From positions 15,476,501-15,540,500 of the forward strand of contig CM077649.1 of the NCBI GenBank assembly GCA_039707465.1: a DNA stretch of 64,000 nucleotides, written 5' to 3'. Of this stretch, positions 1-11,686 are shown piece by piece. The translations under genes were made by a program, and so were the position numbers. Source of the stretch: Rhabdophis nuchalis. Taxonomy: Eukaryota > Chordata > Lepidosauria > Squamata > Natricidae. A model generated the notes under the pieces. The model was not told the DNA's origin, made no database searches, and was given only the letters and a program-made list of their open reading frames with translations. The stretch's first letter is position 1, and each line of letters opens with the position of its first letter.

Positions 1-129
1 AAGTTGAAATAGTACTCAACTAAACCTGAAACTTGAACTTTCCAAGTAGACTTCATGTTTCCTGCAGGTCAGGAATTTTCAGGGCATTTTATAATAGCTG
101 GGTTTCCTTTTTTTCTGGACACGTAGTCC

Positions 130-755
130 TTGAGCCAGCAGCTGCCAAAAAAGCCAACACAGTTCTAGGCTGCATAAACAGAGGGATAGAATCTAGATCA
201 CGTGAAGTGTTAATGCCACTGTATAGTGCCTTGGTAAGGCCACACTTGGAATACTGCATACAGTTTTGGTCGCCACGATGTAGAAAAGACGTGGAGACTC
301 TGGAAAGAGTGCAGAGAAGAGCAACCAAGATGATTAGGGGACTGGAGACTAAAACATATGAAGAACGGTTGCAGGAGCTGGGTATGTCTAGTTTGATGAA
401 GAGAAGGACCAGGGGAGACATGATAGCAGTGTTCCGACATCTCAGAGGGTGCCACAAAGAAGAGGGAGTCAAACTATTCTCCAAGGCACCTGGGGGCAGG
501 ACAAAAAGCAATGGGTGGAAACTGGTCAAGGAGAGAAGCAACTTAGAACTAAGGAGAAATTTCCTGACAGTTAGAACAATTAATCTCTGGAACAGCTTGC
601 CTCCAGAAGTTGTGAATGCCCCAACCCTGGAAGTCTTTAAAAAGATGTTAGATAGCCATTTGTCTGAAATGGTATAAGGTTCCTGCCCACGCAGGGGGTT
701 GGACTAGAAGACCTACAAGGTCCCTTCCAACTCTGCTATTGTATTGTATTGTACT
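130..755 (+). mobile_element. CR1 LINE 3' end
   Basis: The frame at 135-677 encodes the C-terminal part of a CR1-clade ORF2 (SRSREVLMPLYSALVRPHLEYC, VETLERVQRRATKMIRGLE, WNSLPPEVVNAPTLEVFK), stop near 677, then a short 3' UTR ending in ATTGT repeats near 755. It is 5'-truncated and inserted at the edge of an older MITE that continues at 752. Confidence 0.93.
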
Positions 756-1083
756 TACAACAGTTTGTTTAGTGACCGTTCAAAATTGCAACAGCGCTGA
801 AAATAGTGTCATGACCAGTTTTCACTCTTACAACCATAGTAGCACCCCAATGGACATGTGATCAAAATTCAGACACTTGGCAATTGATTCATATTTATGA
901 CACCTTCAGTGCCCCATGGTCACGTGATCCCATTTTGCAACGTTCTGACAAATCAATGGAGAAGCCAGATTCATTTAACAACAGTTTGACTAACTTAACA
1001 ATGATTGACTTGACTAACTACTACAATGATTGACTTAACAATTCTGGAAGAAAGATTGTAAAATGGAGCAAATTTACTTAACC
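752..1083 (+). mobile_element. Decayed MITE (ACTTACAACAG...TGACCGTTCAAA family)
   Basis: Contains TTACAACAGTTTGTTTAGTGAC, GACCGTTCAAAATTGCAAC and TTAACAACAGTTTGACTAAC, the recurring blocks of a repeat seen several times in this window. Several substitutions show it is old. Superfamily not determined. Confidence 0.6.
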
Positions 1084-1340
1084 AATGTTAAGTAACTGTG
1101 AGCTATACAGAGCTTGTAGGTCTGCATATATTCTCCCCTTATTAGAGAGATTACCAGGGAGGGGAGACTACTTTTATCTAGACTTCCTCCTCCAGGACAC
1201 GAACTACTACGCATGCAGTGGCAAAAGTCTGTGCTTCCGCAATGTCCATAAGGAAAAAATTGGTTATAGAAGTGTAGTTGTGATCTTGTACCAATCATTT
1301 GGACATAACTCTAACAATTTCTGGATCATTTTTATTTACT

Positions 1341-2107
1341 TACCGTATTTATTCGAGTATAACGCGCAAAATTTTGTACCCAAAAAAGAACTCAAAGTTT
1401 GGGTGCGCGTTATAAACGAGGGTTCAGGTATCTGGGCGGTGGCGGCGGCGGCGGCGGGGGAGAAGCGGAGGCAGAAAGAGACGCAGGGGAGAAGCGGAGG
1501 CAGAAGGAGAAGCGGGGGAGAAGCGGAGGCAGAAGGAGACGCGGGGGAGAAGCGGAGGCAGAAGGAGACGCGGGGGAGAAGCGGAGGCAGAAGGAGACGC
1601 GGGGGAGAAGCGGAGGCAGAAGGAGACGCGGGGGAGAAGCGGAGGCAGAAGGAGACGCGGGGGAGAAGCGGAGGCAGAAGGAGACGCGGGGGAGAAGCGG
1701 AGGCAGAAGGAGACGCGGGGGAGAAGCGGAGGCAGAAGGAGACGCGGGGGAGAAGCGGAGGCAGAAGGAGACGCGGGGGAGAAGCGGAGGCAGAAGGAGA
1801 CGCGGGGGAGAAGCGGAGGCAGAAGGAGACGCGGGGGAGAAGCGGAGGCAGAAGGAGACGCGGGGGAGAAGCGGAGGCAGAAGGAGACGCGGGGGAGAAG
1901 CGGAGGCAGAAAGAGACGCGGGAGAGAAGCGGAGGCAGAAAGAGACGCGGTTAGGGTGGAACGGCATCGCTCCATCGCCCCTCAGCTGCGGAGCCCGGCC
2001 GTCATGCTTTATAAAAATCGGTATAAACATTTTATACCGATTTTTAATGGAAAATTAGGGGGTGCGCGTTATACACGGGTGCGCGTTATAGTCGAATAAA
2101 TACGGTA
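1341..2107. mobile_element. TIR DNA transposon (TACCGTATTTATTCGA)
   Basis: The left end TACCGTATTTATTCGAGTAT and the right end ...GTCGAATAAATACGGTA are inverted repeats, and GTGCGCGTTATA motifs recur inside both arms. The interior is largely replaced by a 29-bp minisatellite. No transposase is recognisable. Non-autonomous; superfamily unknown. Confidence 0.75.
1450..1950. repeat. 29-bp minisatellite, about 17 copies
   Basis: Near-identical 29-bp unit (core GGGGGAGAAGCGGAGGCAGA) repeated head to tail. As 29 is not divisible by 3, every frame reads through the same unit in rotation, which creates long spurious ORFs on both strands. First and last copies are divergent. It sits inside the 1341-2107 transposon. 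Confidence 0.93.
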
Positions 2108-2585
2108 CATACTTAACGCTTTTGCACCTAGGTAAACCAGCAAGTGACCTGAACAAAGTGAGAACATGTATGCTACTTTCCACTTGTAAGGCTAACATTT
2201 TTTAAATTATATCTTAAAGTTAGTACTTTTTAACATATGGTTAAATGTAGTGTGTATTGCTGGTCTTTGACCGTAATAAAGATTTATACCTATACTAATC
2301 AATGTTCCAGAAACATAGCACGAGAAATTTGGAGTTCAATTATTGTTGTAAGTTGAGGGCCACCTATATTCTGTTTTTTCAAAATTTCCTCTTATGTAAT
2401 TTGTTTCTTGCAGCTCCATTATAGGTTGCAACTGAGACAAAGAATAGCCAAAGATATGTGTGTTAGGAGGAAGGATTTTGTCCAATTGTAAGTGTTCATC
2501 GATTATCTTTTCGATTCATGTATTTTTGTAGCATGGTGTTAAAGTTCTTGCAACCTTAATGCTGTATAACACTGTACTTTTGTAC

Positions 2586-3071
<486 letters not shown>

Positions 3072-3755
3072 TTTTGTACTGTCTATTTTTTTTCTTTAAG
3101 TTTTCTGAAATGACAGCAGGTTATTCTGAAAGATTTAAAATTCTATAATTGTGTAGCGTTTTGTATGATATTGAATTAAAGACTGAGTGATGAATGAAAT
3201 TACAGTAAAGGTGTATACAATCAGAGTAAAACATGCTTGAAAATAAATGGAATGCTTAGTAAATGGTACAAGCAAAGTAAGAGAAAAGTGTATGCTGCTC
3301 CCTTGGTTGTTTTACACAGAAATATGTAACACATGCTGGTGTTACTTTACAGTATGGATGTGCTGATTGGGCCATGACAATGTTTACTGTACAATTTTGT
3401 AAGCAGAGGATGCTGTGTTTGCGGTTGAGAACTCGAATGATTTGCAATGAGTGTTAAGTAGTAAGTGGTATGATGAAATATAAATGTGAACGACTCAAAT
3501 GACAACATTAACTGAAGTTTGGTTTAGGGTTAGGGTTTGGTTTCACAGAGAATGAATAGGATAAAATTGCAAAACAAATATAAGAGTGAATGGGGCGAGG
3601 AAAGTTGAAAACCTCTTTAAAAACACAGTACAAACTTAAAGAAAAACAAATTATGTCCATGGTTTGAAGTCAAATCTGGTTTGAAAAGTGTATGAACTAT
3701 GAGGGTGCTGGTATAAATTCCAATTAGTTGTATTTTCTCATATATTCTCCCTTTG

Positions 3756-3774
3756 AGTTATTTTGCTTACTTAT

Positions 3775-3828
<54 letters not shown>

Positions 3829-4088
3829 ATTATTATTATTATTATTATTATTTGCACAGTCAGCCAGATGTTCAGTGTTTGGCATTTTTGTCTACCTATC
3901 AAGACTTACCAAGGACCTGGGATAGGCAAATCTGGATATTTGATGGTGTTACAGATATCGCCGCAGGATGGAAGCAGTTGCAAGTAAAGCCACCTTCTGC
4001 AATTGACTGTTTGTCAATGCCTATGGTGTTCAAGTAATGTTCCAGTTGTTTTGGAACTGGAGTAATAGGTGCCTATTACTATTGGTAC
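3756..4088 (-). mobile_element. R4/Dong-like LINE, 3' part
   Basis: Minus-strand reading gives VPIVIG near 4080 and, after frameshifts, ATASILRRYL near 3960, matching the C-terminal end of R4-type LINE proteins as I recall them. It ends in (TAA)n(ATC)n at 3776-3852. It is continuous with 4527-4800 and split by a CR1-like insertion. Confidence 0.65.
3776..3852. repeat. (GAT)n(TTA)n microsatellite
   Basis: About 17 GAT/ATG units followed by about 9 TTA units on the plus strand. It forms the 3' tail of the R4-like element and is the source of Asp/Tyr or Met/Ile runs in spurious ORFs. Confidence 0.95.
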
Positions 4089-4526
4089 TACCCTTGCTTG
4101 CCTTTGCCAGAGTCATTCTATTTCTAGAACTAGGGGGCACTCCATGAAACTTTTGATAGCTAGACCTCAAACAAATAAAAGGAAGGACTTTTTCACCCAG
4201 AGGATCACTGGTCTATGGAACTCCCTGCCAGAAGAAGTGGTGACAGCTGTCAGCCTTGACACCTTTAAGAAAGGATTAGACGAGTTCATGGAGAACAAGG
4301 GTATCAATGGCTATCATGATGGATGCCTAAGGACACCCTCCGGGTTGGAGAGATAGGCAGGATATCTCTCAATGCCATTTGCAGGGAATCATAAGCAGGT
4401 GAAGACATCTGCTCGGGAATACCCTGAAGCAAATGGGGAGCACTGTGTGAGACAGAATGCTGGACTGGATGGGCTGTGGACTGTTCCAGCAAGGCTATTC
4501 TTATGTTCTTATGTTCTTATGTTCTA
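4089..4526 (+). mobile_element. CR1-clade LINE 3' end (second family)
   Basis: The frame at about 4126-4356 encodes RGHSMKLL, NKRKDFFTQRITGLWNSLPEEVV and DTFKKGLDEFMEN, a CR1/L3-type ORF2 C-terminus different from the 130-755 family. A 3' UTR follows and ends in repeated TTCTTATG (about 4498-4524). It is inserted into the R4-like LINE. Confidence 0.8.
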
Positions 4527-4800
4527 TTGGTAGGTCTTTGTGTTTTGTTATCTTCTCCAGTTCTTTCTCTTCTGTTCTGCTTGTCTCCAGGCACTGACAC
4601 TTTTACCATCCAGACTTTTTTGTCTTTCTTATCGACCACTGTTAAGTCTGGCATGTTATGTGGAAGATGCCTGTCTGTCTGGATTCTGAAGTCCCAGAGC
4701 AATTCAACTTCTTCATTTTCTATGATGTTCTCTATTTTATGCCCCACCAGTTCTTGCTTACAGCCAAATGATATTTCTTGCAAATATTCTTTTCCCCAAA
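4527..4800 (-). mobile_element. R4/Dong-like LINE, endonuclease-region fragment
   Basis: The minus-strand frame 4783-4527 encodes ELLWDFRIQTDRHLPHNMPD, then VVDKKDKKVW and VPGDKQNRRE. The WDFxIQTD...PD...VPGD pattern is the restriction-like endonuclease region of R2/R4-type LINEs. It continues beyond the CR1 insertion at 4088-3756. Confidence 0.75.
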
Positions 4801-4871
4801 GGAAAGAGCATTATGTGTATGGATATTATATGACACAGAGGACAGAATGTGCATCTGCTCTTTGTCTACAG

Positions 4872-4982
4872 CAGGGGTCTCCAACCTTTGCAACTTTAAG
4901 TCTGAAGGACTTCAACTCCCAGACTTCTCCAGCCAGCTTTGAAGTCCTTCAGACTTAAAGTTGCAAAGGTTGGAGACCCCTG
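4872..4982. mobile_element. Palindromic hAT-type MITE (CAGGGGTCTCCAACC)
   Basis: Perfect-ended inverted repeat running CAGGGGTCTCC to GGAGACCCCTG, flanked by the 8-bp duplication GTCTACAG. The centre is shortened (111 bp). It lies in the EVA1C 3' flank. Confidence 0.92.
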
Positions 4983-5754
4983 GTCTACAGCATAGTCAAT
5001 CAGTCTAAATCAGACTATTTTCTGACCTTGAATGGATAAGACCACATTATAGTTCTTTTCAATCCCACATTCAATTCTTGTTTTTTAAAAAAACCTCTTT
5101 TGGCAACTGTTGACTTCTTGCATTACTAGGAAATGAATCAGTTGAAGGTTTCTCAGTACAGTATGAATTCACTAATTAGCTATTGGGAAAAAAACCATTG
5201 CCTATATTTTCTCAAGGCCCAATTTTTTTCTTTGAACCCATCAGAAATTTTAAAAAATCAAAAGGTGCTCCACCCCTATTACATTTCATGTCACTAGATG
5301 AACATATAGGCAAAGTTCAGACACTTCTCACTTTCTTAAGTAGGAAGTGACATTGTTCCTCCCTTTGTTCTTCAGGTTTCCTGCAGATTGTAATAAAATA
5401 TAGGATATTTTCAAGACAGGAATCCATGTAGATTTGATTGGCTTCAACTAATGGAATATGTCTAGAAGTTATTTTGAAAAAAAGATCTGCATGTTGACCT
5501 CAGCTGTTATCAGCCTTACCTTTTATGCTACAAAACAGGTTCTTCTTAGTGCAAATGTACGTTCTCGTTTTCAAGCTATTAAAAACAGTTCAGAGATAAA
5601 ATAAATAGAATAAACTGGAGGCAAGCGTTCAAAATATGCAACTAAAAACTGTCTTAAGGTATTTTAAATAATTATTTATATAGCTTTGTAATAATTATTA
5701 TACTACATTGCAGATGATCCTTCACAGAAGGTAGTGTAAGAAAAGAGGTGCATG

Positions 5755-6185
5755 CTATCCAAAACAAATGCACTGCTGTTCATTGATATAGAATGGGCTG
5801 AAGCTTCTAGTAGGAGATGCTTCCAAACCACTGTTCAACCAGATTTCTTGCATGATCTGTTCTCGCCGTTCTATCCTTTCAGCTAACTCAGCCGCATCCA
5901 GGGAACAATAAGCTGAATATGAAGTCCTGCATAAGCCTGTTAGTTCATCAGTAAAATCTGAATCAGAGGATTCCCCTCTCTCTTCCTCTTCCTCTTCTTC
6001 CTCCTCCTCTTCCTCCTCATTGTTTCCATCAGACTTCTGATTTTCTAGCACCAGATGCTTTTTCATCTTCCGTAGCTTTATCACATCGTCACAGCAAGAA
6101 ATGTGCATTACCAGAGCACAAAGTGTGAGCATTAGGCCAACGCAAACACTAGACACAAACAAAAGAGCAGCCCTTTCAAGGTGAT
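5755..6185 (-). CDS. EVA1C: EVA1C exon 8 (membrane span, cytoplasmic tail, stop)
   Basis: The acceptor TTTCAG precedes 6185 and the stop TAG is at 5757-5755. It encodes residues 308-450: HLERAALLFVSSVC with a hydrophobic span to about 334, basic residues (KLRKMKK), 13 glutamates (364-376), then SDSDFTDEL, CRTSY and AELAERIERREQIMQEIWLN, the EVA1/FAM176 signature. After the SPFY that aligns with the human C-terminus there are about 11 further residues (INEQQCICFG and stop). No AATAAA or ATTAAA is visible on the minus strand within about 750 nt downstream, so the polyadenylation site is unplaced. Confidence 0.96.
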
Positions 6186-9100
6186 CTGAAATTAGAAACA
6201 AATCCCAGACTAGAGCCTTATGTAGAGATGGATGGGAATGATAATCATTCGGTGTTATTTCTGAAAAGCCTAGACTTCTGAGCCAATCTTTTAATATCTA
6301 AATCTACACAATCCATCAGACCTTGCTAACAGGTTTCTGACCAATAATATGGAAATGAAAATAAAGTATAATACCAAAATTAAGAAAGCTCTCAAGTAAA
6401 ATACGATGTTAGGTGATATAAGAGTATATCTATATGTAGGATCTGTACAGTTTCTTGCAACAATAGTTTACTATTATCTTCTCCTGAGATTCCAGTTTTC
6501 TTGCCTACAACTTTGGATATCCTAACACAGAGGTGTCAAACTGGATTTCTTTGAGGGCCAGATCAGCATTGTAGTTCTCTGCGGGCCAGCCTGGAATGTG
6601 GGGGGATGGAATCCTGCAGCACCCTGCTGGCCAAAATGGGCCATGGGCCCCCTGCGTGCATGCCTTCTGCAACCTGTTATCGGCCTTCTGCAGCATTTTG
6701 CTAGCCAAAACGGGCCGCAGGGTAGCACATTTTGGCCAGCAGGGTGCTGCAGGAGGCCATGCAGACCTAAAACGAGGTATGGGGGCCATGTGTGCCCTCC
6801 CACCGCACCCCATTTTGGCTGCTAGAGGCACACCAGACCTATTAGGCAGATTTAAGCATCCCATGTATCGGATATGGACCGCGGGCCTTGAGTTAGGGCC
6901 CTATCCTAACAGATCCATTTTCCCCCCATTTTCAAGATCAGCAAAATGCTATTATTTAACCCAGCCTGTAACCACCAGTACCAGAAAAAATGTGAATTAT
7001 CTCTTCAAGGATTTTTCCTCCATGGAGTTAATTAAATCAAAATAATACTTTAAACACCTGTTAATTAAGATATTGTTCACAAAAGGATATACCACAATAA
7101 ATCAATGAAGTTTTAAATGCTGCAGATATGTGTGTTTAATATTTTATAGTAATTCTAGAAATTGTAACTGCTAGCATTAACAGGATTTCTTATCAGAACA
7201 CAAGGATATAAAGTAAAATGGTCTACCTCTAACATATGCATATGTAGCCAAACTGCTGCTAATTATAATTCCTTCCTTCTTTGGAATTCTTGATTCTTTT
7301 GGATCAAAATTTATATCTATGAGAAAGAAAGAAAATGTTCCTTGATTAGATTGTAGTTGAACTAACTTTCCAAGTTGAAAAGGAGTATGTATTTGATAAA
7401 TGAATTATTTAAATATCCTACCACAAGCAATTACCTTCTTTAACATCTTCATATAATAATACAATAGCAGAGTTGGAAGGGACCTTGTAGGTCTTCTAGT
7501 CCAACCCCCTGCGTGGGCAGGAACCTTATACCATTTCAGACAAATGGCTATCTAACATCTTCTTAAAGACTTCCAGGGTTGGGGCATTCACAACTTCTGG
7601 AGGCAAGCTGTTCCAGAGGTTAATTGTTCTAACTGTCAGGAAATTTCTCCTTAGTTCTAAGTTGCTTCTCTCCTTGATTAGTTTCCACCCATTGCTTCTT
7701 GTTCTGCCCTCAGATGCCTTGCAGAATAGTTTGACTCCCTCTTCTTTGTGGCACCCTCTGAGATATCGGAACACTGCTATCATGTCTCCCCTGGTCCTTC
7801 TCTTCATCAAACTAGACATATTTCCAGGTGTCCAGTAATACATTTTATGCATTAAAGCAAAATTAATTTGAAATGTCTATTTTACTTTATTATATAACAC
7901 AACTCATAAATATATGAGAATGTGCTTTAAGATAATATGTTTGTTTCCTGTTTTCCCTAGGAATTTTTTTAGCACTGTTGATATCAAGAAATAAATAAGA
8001 GGTTTCTTCCCACGAAACATGTTCTAAGCCAGGGGTTCCCCAAGCCATGGCTCATTACTTGTGTGGCCCAGTTCCCCTCTTCTCTCTCCTAGCCAGGCTG
8101 CCAAGCCACAAAGGTTGAGGATCACTGTTCTAAGCTATGATTCCCACCAGCTAGATTTGAGAAGAATTATGTCTTTAACCTAATAATTAAGTGATGAGTA
8201 TTTTATTTATTTATAAGTTCTACAATAAAGTTTTGTTCATGTGATAAACAACAAAGTCAATGAAGCCACTTTAGTCTTTAATTAGTTTAGATGAAACTTC
8301 TATTTGGCTCTGTCCATTTCTTTGTCTTCACCTCATCACATTTTGTGTGTGTTGTTTGTGGTGTCCTTCACCATTCAAAATGAATTGAACATTGGCCCAT
8401 CCGAAGTTTCATGAAGAGAGACCCCCTCCTCTTCTAGGTCAGGGGTCTCCAACCTTTGCAACTTTAAGTCTGAAGGACTTCAGCTCCCAGACTTCTCCAG
8501 CCAGCTGGCTGGAGAATTCTGGGAGCTGAAGTCCTTCAGACTTAAAGTTGCAAAGGTTGGAGACCCCTGTTCTAGGTCATTAAACTACTCAAATGCTTAA
8601 AGGCAAATGTCCATAGCAAACACTTAAATTTACCATATTCATCGTTTTTTGGCTTCCAAGAGGGAGGGAGTATGGTAACCATTGGATTAACTGCTGCCAG
8701 TATGAATCTTGGAACTGTAAAGTTGAAAATAAAAAAGTATTATCAATTGATTTTAAAGCATATACAATAATACAATAATACAATAGCAGAGTTGGAAGGG
8801 ACCTTGGAGGTCATCTAGTCCAACTCCCTGCCTAGGCAGGAAGCCCTATGCCATTTCAGACATTTCAGACTTCTTGTTCTGCCCTCAGGTGCTTTGGAGA
8901 ATAGTTTGACTCCCTCTTCTTTGTGGCAACCCCTGAGATATTGGAAGAATGCTATCATGTCTCTCCTAGTCCTTCTTTTCATTAAACTAGACATACCCAG
9001 TTCCTGCAACCGTTCTTCATATGTTTTACTCTCCAGTCCCCTCATCCTCTTTGTTGCTCTTCTCTGCACTCTTTCTAGAGTCTCCACATCTTTTCTACAT

Positions 9101-11608
9101 CGTGGTGACCAAAACTGAATGCTGTATTCCAAGTGTGGCCTTACCAAGACCTTATAAAGTGGCATTAACACTTCACGTGATCTTGATTCTATCCCTCTGT
9201 TTATGCAGCCTAGAACTGTGTTGACTTTTTTGGCAGCTTCTGCACACTGCTGGGTCATATTTAAATGGTTGTCCACTAGGACTCCAAGATCCCTTTCACA
9301 GTTGCTGCTATTGAGCAAGGTACCACCTATACTGTACCTGTGCATTTCATTTTTGTTGCCTAAATGTAGAACCTTACTCTTTTTGCCATTGAATTTCATT
9401 TTATTAGATAGTGCCTACTTAGATATAGCCTATATATTAGATATATCCTACTCCTCCTTCAGACAAAACTGGAAAGTTTGATAGCAGCTTTTTTCTTTCA
9501 CATGTCACATTTTAGAAGTCAGTCAATCAAGAAAATTTATAAACAGAAGTCAAGTTCTAAACAAATATGTCATGTTGAATTGGTGGCTTTTACGCATTGC
9601 ATTGTGCTATACTGCCAATCATAAATTAACTGACAATATATGACAGTTCAATAATCAACAGGCCAAACTCCACATGACCTTTCAATTTTTACCTGACTAA
9701 TTTCAAAGCTACGATCATCCAAGAAGAATCTGGATCAGTCCAAGAAACATAATCAGATTTTTGGCAATGTGTTTTCTAGTCAAATTATATAAATTGTAAA
9801 CAAAATTATTATCGTACCTATCTTAGATTTAAAATATGGGAATAATGTGGATTTTACATATATATGCAAGATGCCCAGGTTTTGAAATGTTTGTGAAATG
9901 TATGATTCCATACTTTTCTTACCACATGCATAGCTGACGTTGAGATATTTTTTCACCCCAGGCATGCATGGTCTTCCAAAGTTATGACTGTTAGCAATAA
10001 TTTTACACCTCTGCTTTCCGTAGCACTTCTTTGACAAGACTTCTAAAGCTGAATAGGAAAAACAATCTGAAAGGAGAAAGAAATATGCACATATAAACAA
10101 AAATGATTTATCTGAAGAGATTACTGGTACCTGCTTGCAGAGATATAAATCTATTGGTACAGGAATGATACTAACTCAGAAAGTCCAACTAAATATAGAT
10201 ATTACTTCTGACAAAGACCAGGGAGAAGTGGCAAGGAAGAAGTTATCATTTACATAATTTCCAAGGATTTGTGGTTGGCTATTTGCAGTGATGGTATAAG
10301 AATGTATGATCAAGCCAATTATGTGACCCCACCCAACACACTGGAGAGACAAGTAAGAAGAGATTTTGCTGTGGACTGAACTGACGACAGACAGATTTAA
10401 GGTAAACCAAATTCAAGACAACTAAACTTAATCATTAAATACAACAATCCCAATTTAGCCAACTAATAGAACTGTGGCAAAAAACAAAACCAAAAAAAGC
10501 CCAACATCTCAGGGTCAGTCTTAGAGTCAGAAGAAGGATTTATATATGCTCTGGAGTAAATGCAGCATGTCTGATTTAGAATCATCTAATTCAGGGATCT
10601 CCAACCTTTGTAACTTTAAGTCTGAAGGACTTCAGCTCCCAGAATTCTCCAGCCAGCTTTGCTGGCTGGAGAATTCTGGGAGCTGAAGTCCTTCAGACTT
10701 AAAGTTGCAAAGGTTGGAGACCCCTGATCTAATTTATGAACGGAACCATTGCACCTTGGAATTTTCATTTAAAACGCAGATTAAGATTCTAGACATTTTC
10801 CTAAAATAAAATAAATATATTATTCGAATTAATTTGAAATGAAAACATATTTCATGTGCATGTTACATATACATATACATATGCACATGCATGCATACAC
10901 ACACACAGAAAAAATGCCAATGGATTTGCTATTATTTTTGCTTTAAATCTTTGTAAGTATCAATGTAAGCATTAATGCAATAGTGCCAGTAATTCACTTT
11001 AATTAATATAAGGGGGAAATGCTTTCAGATATGTGACAATAGCACCCCTCTCCTTCTTCTGCTTCACATAAATAAACACACAGAATTACCAAACCAAAAT
11101 TGAGGTTTTGCTCTGGAAGACTATTTGAGGAATAGCTTGGAAGAGATATAAATAGTTATTTCAAAACAAGGAGATAAAACCTTAAAGTTGGATGCATGTG
11201 GATGTGCACTATTGATTCAGCTGGTACTTACAGGGACATGACAGGACTGCAAATATGTTGGGGATACTTCACCACTGTCCTGAAAATGCAAACTATCTCC
11301 CTTTGATGCATCTTAAAATGTTGGATTTCTCTGTCTGAAATGAGCAGGCTGCATGTCGTTTAGAATAGATGAACTATTGGTACCCTTTGTTAAGATTGCG
11401 ATTTCTAATATAATCAATGGTATATCCAAATCAGTGGTGGGTTTCAATTTTTTTTAGAACCTACTCTGTAGGTGTGGCCTATTTTGTGGGCGTGGCTTGG
11501 CAGTCATGTGACAGGGTGGGAGTGGCCACCTTTTAAAATGTGGTGAAACTCATTTAACAACGCTCTTGCTTAGCAACCAAACTTTTGGACTCAATTGTGA
11601 TGATAAAT

Positions 11609-11686
<78 letters not shown>

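Noticed and set aside
89..541. Antisense ORFs across CR1 copies (Leu/Ser-rich)
   Set aside because: Shadows of the CR1 ORF2 on the opposite strand, repeated at each CR1 copy.
1085..2058. Long Arg/Gly/Glu-rich ORFs on both strands
   Set aside because: They are rotations of the 29-bp minisatellite and have no start context, splice sites or conserved protein features.
4872..4982. Palindromic units as microRNA hairpins
   Set aside because: They recur many times with 8-bp target duplications and shared termini, so they are MITEs. Small RNA from them is possible but not shown by sequence.
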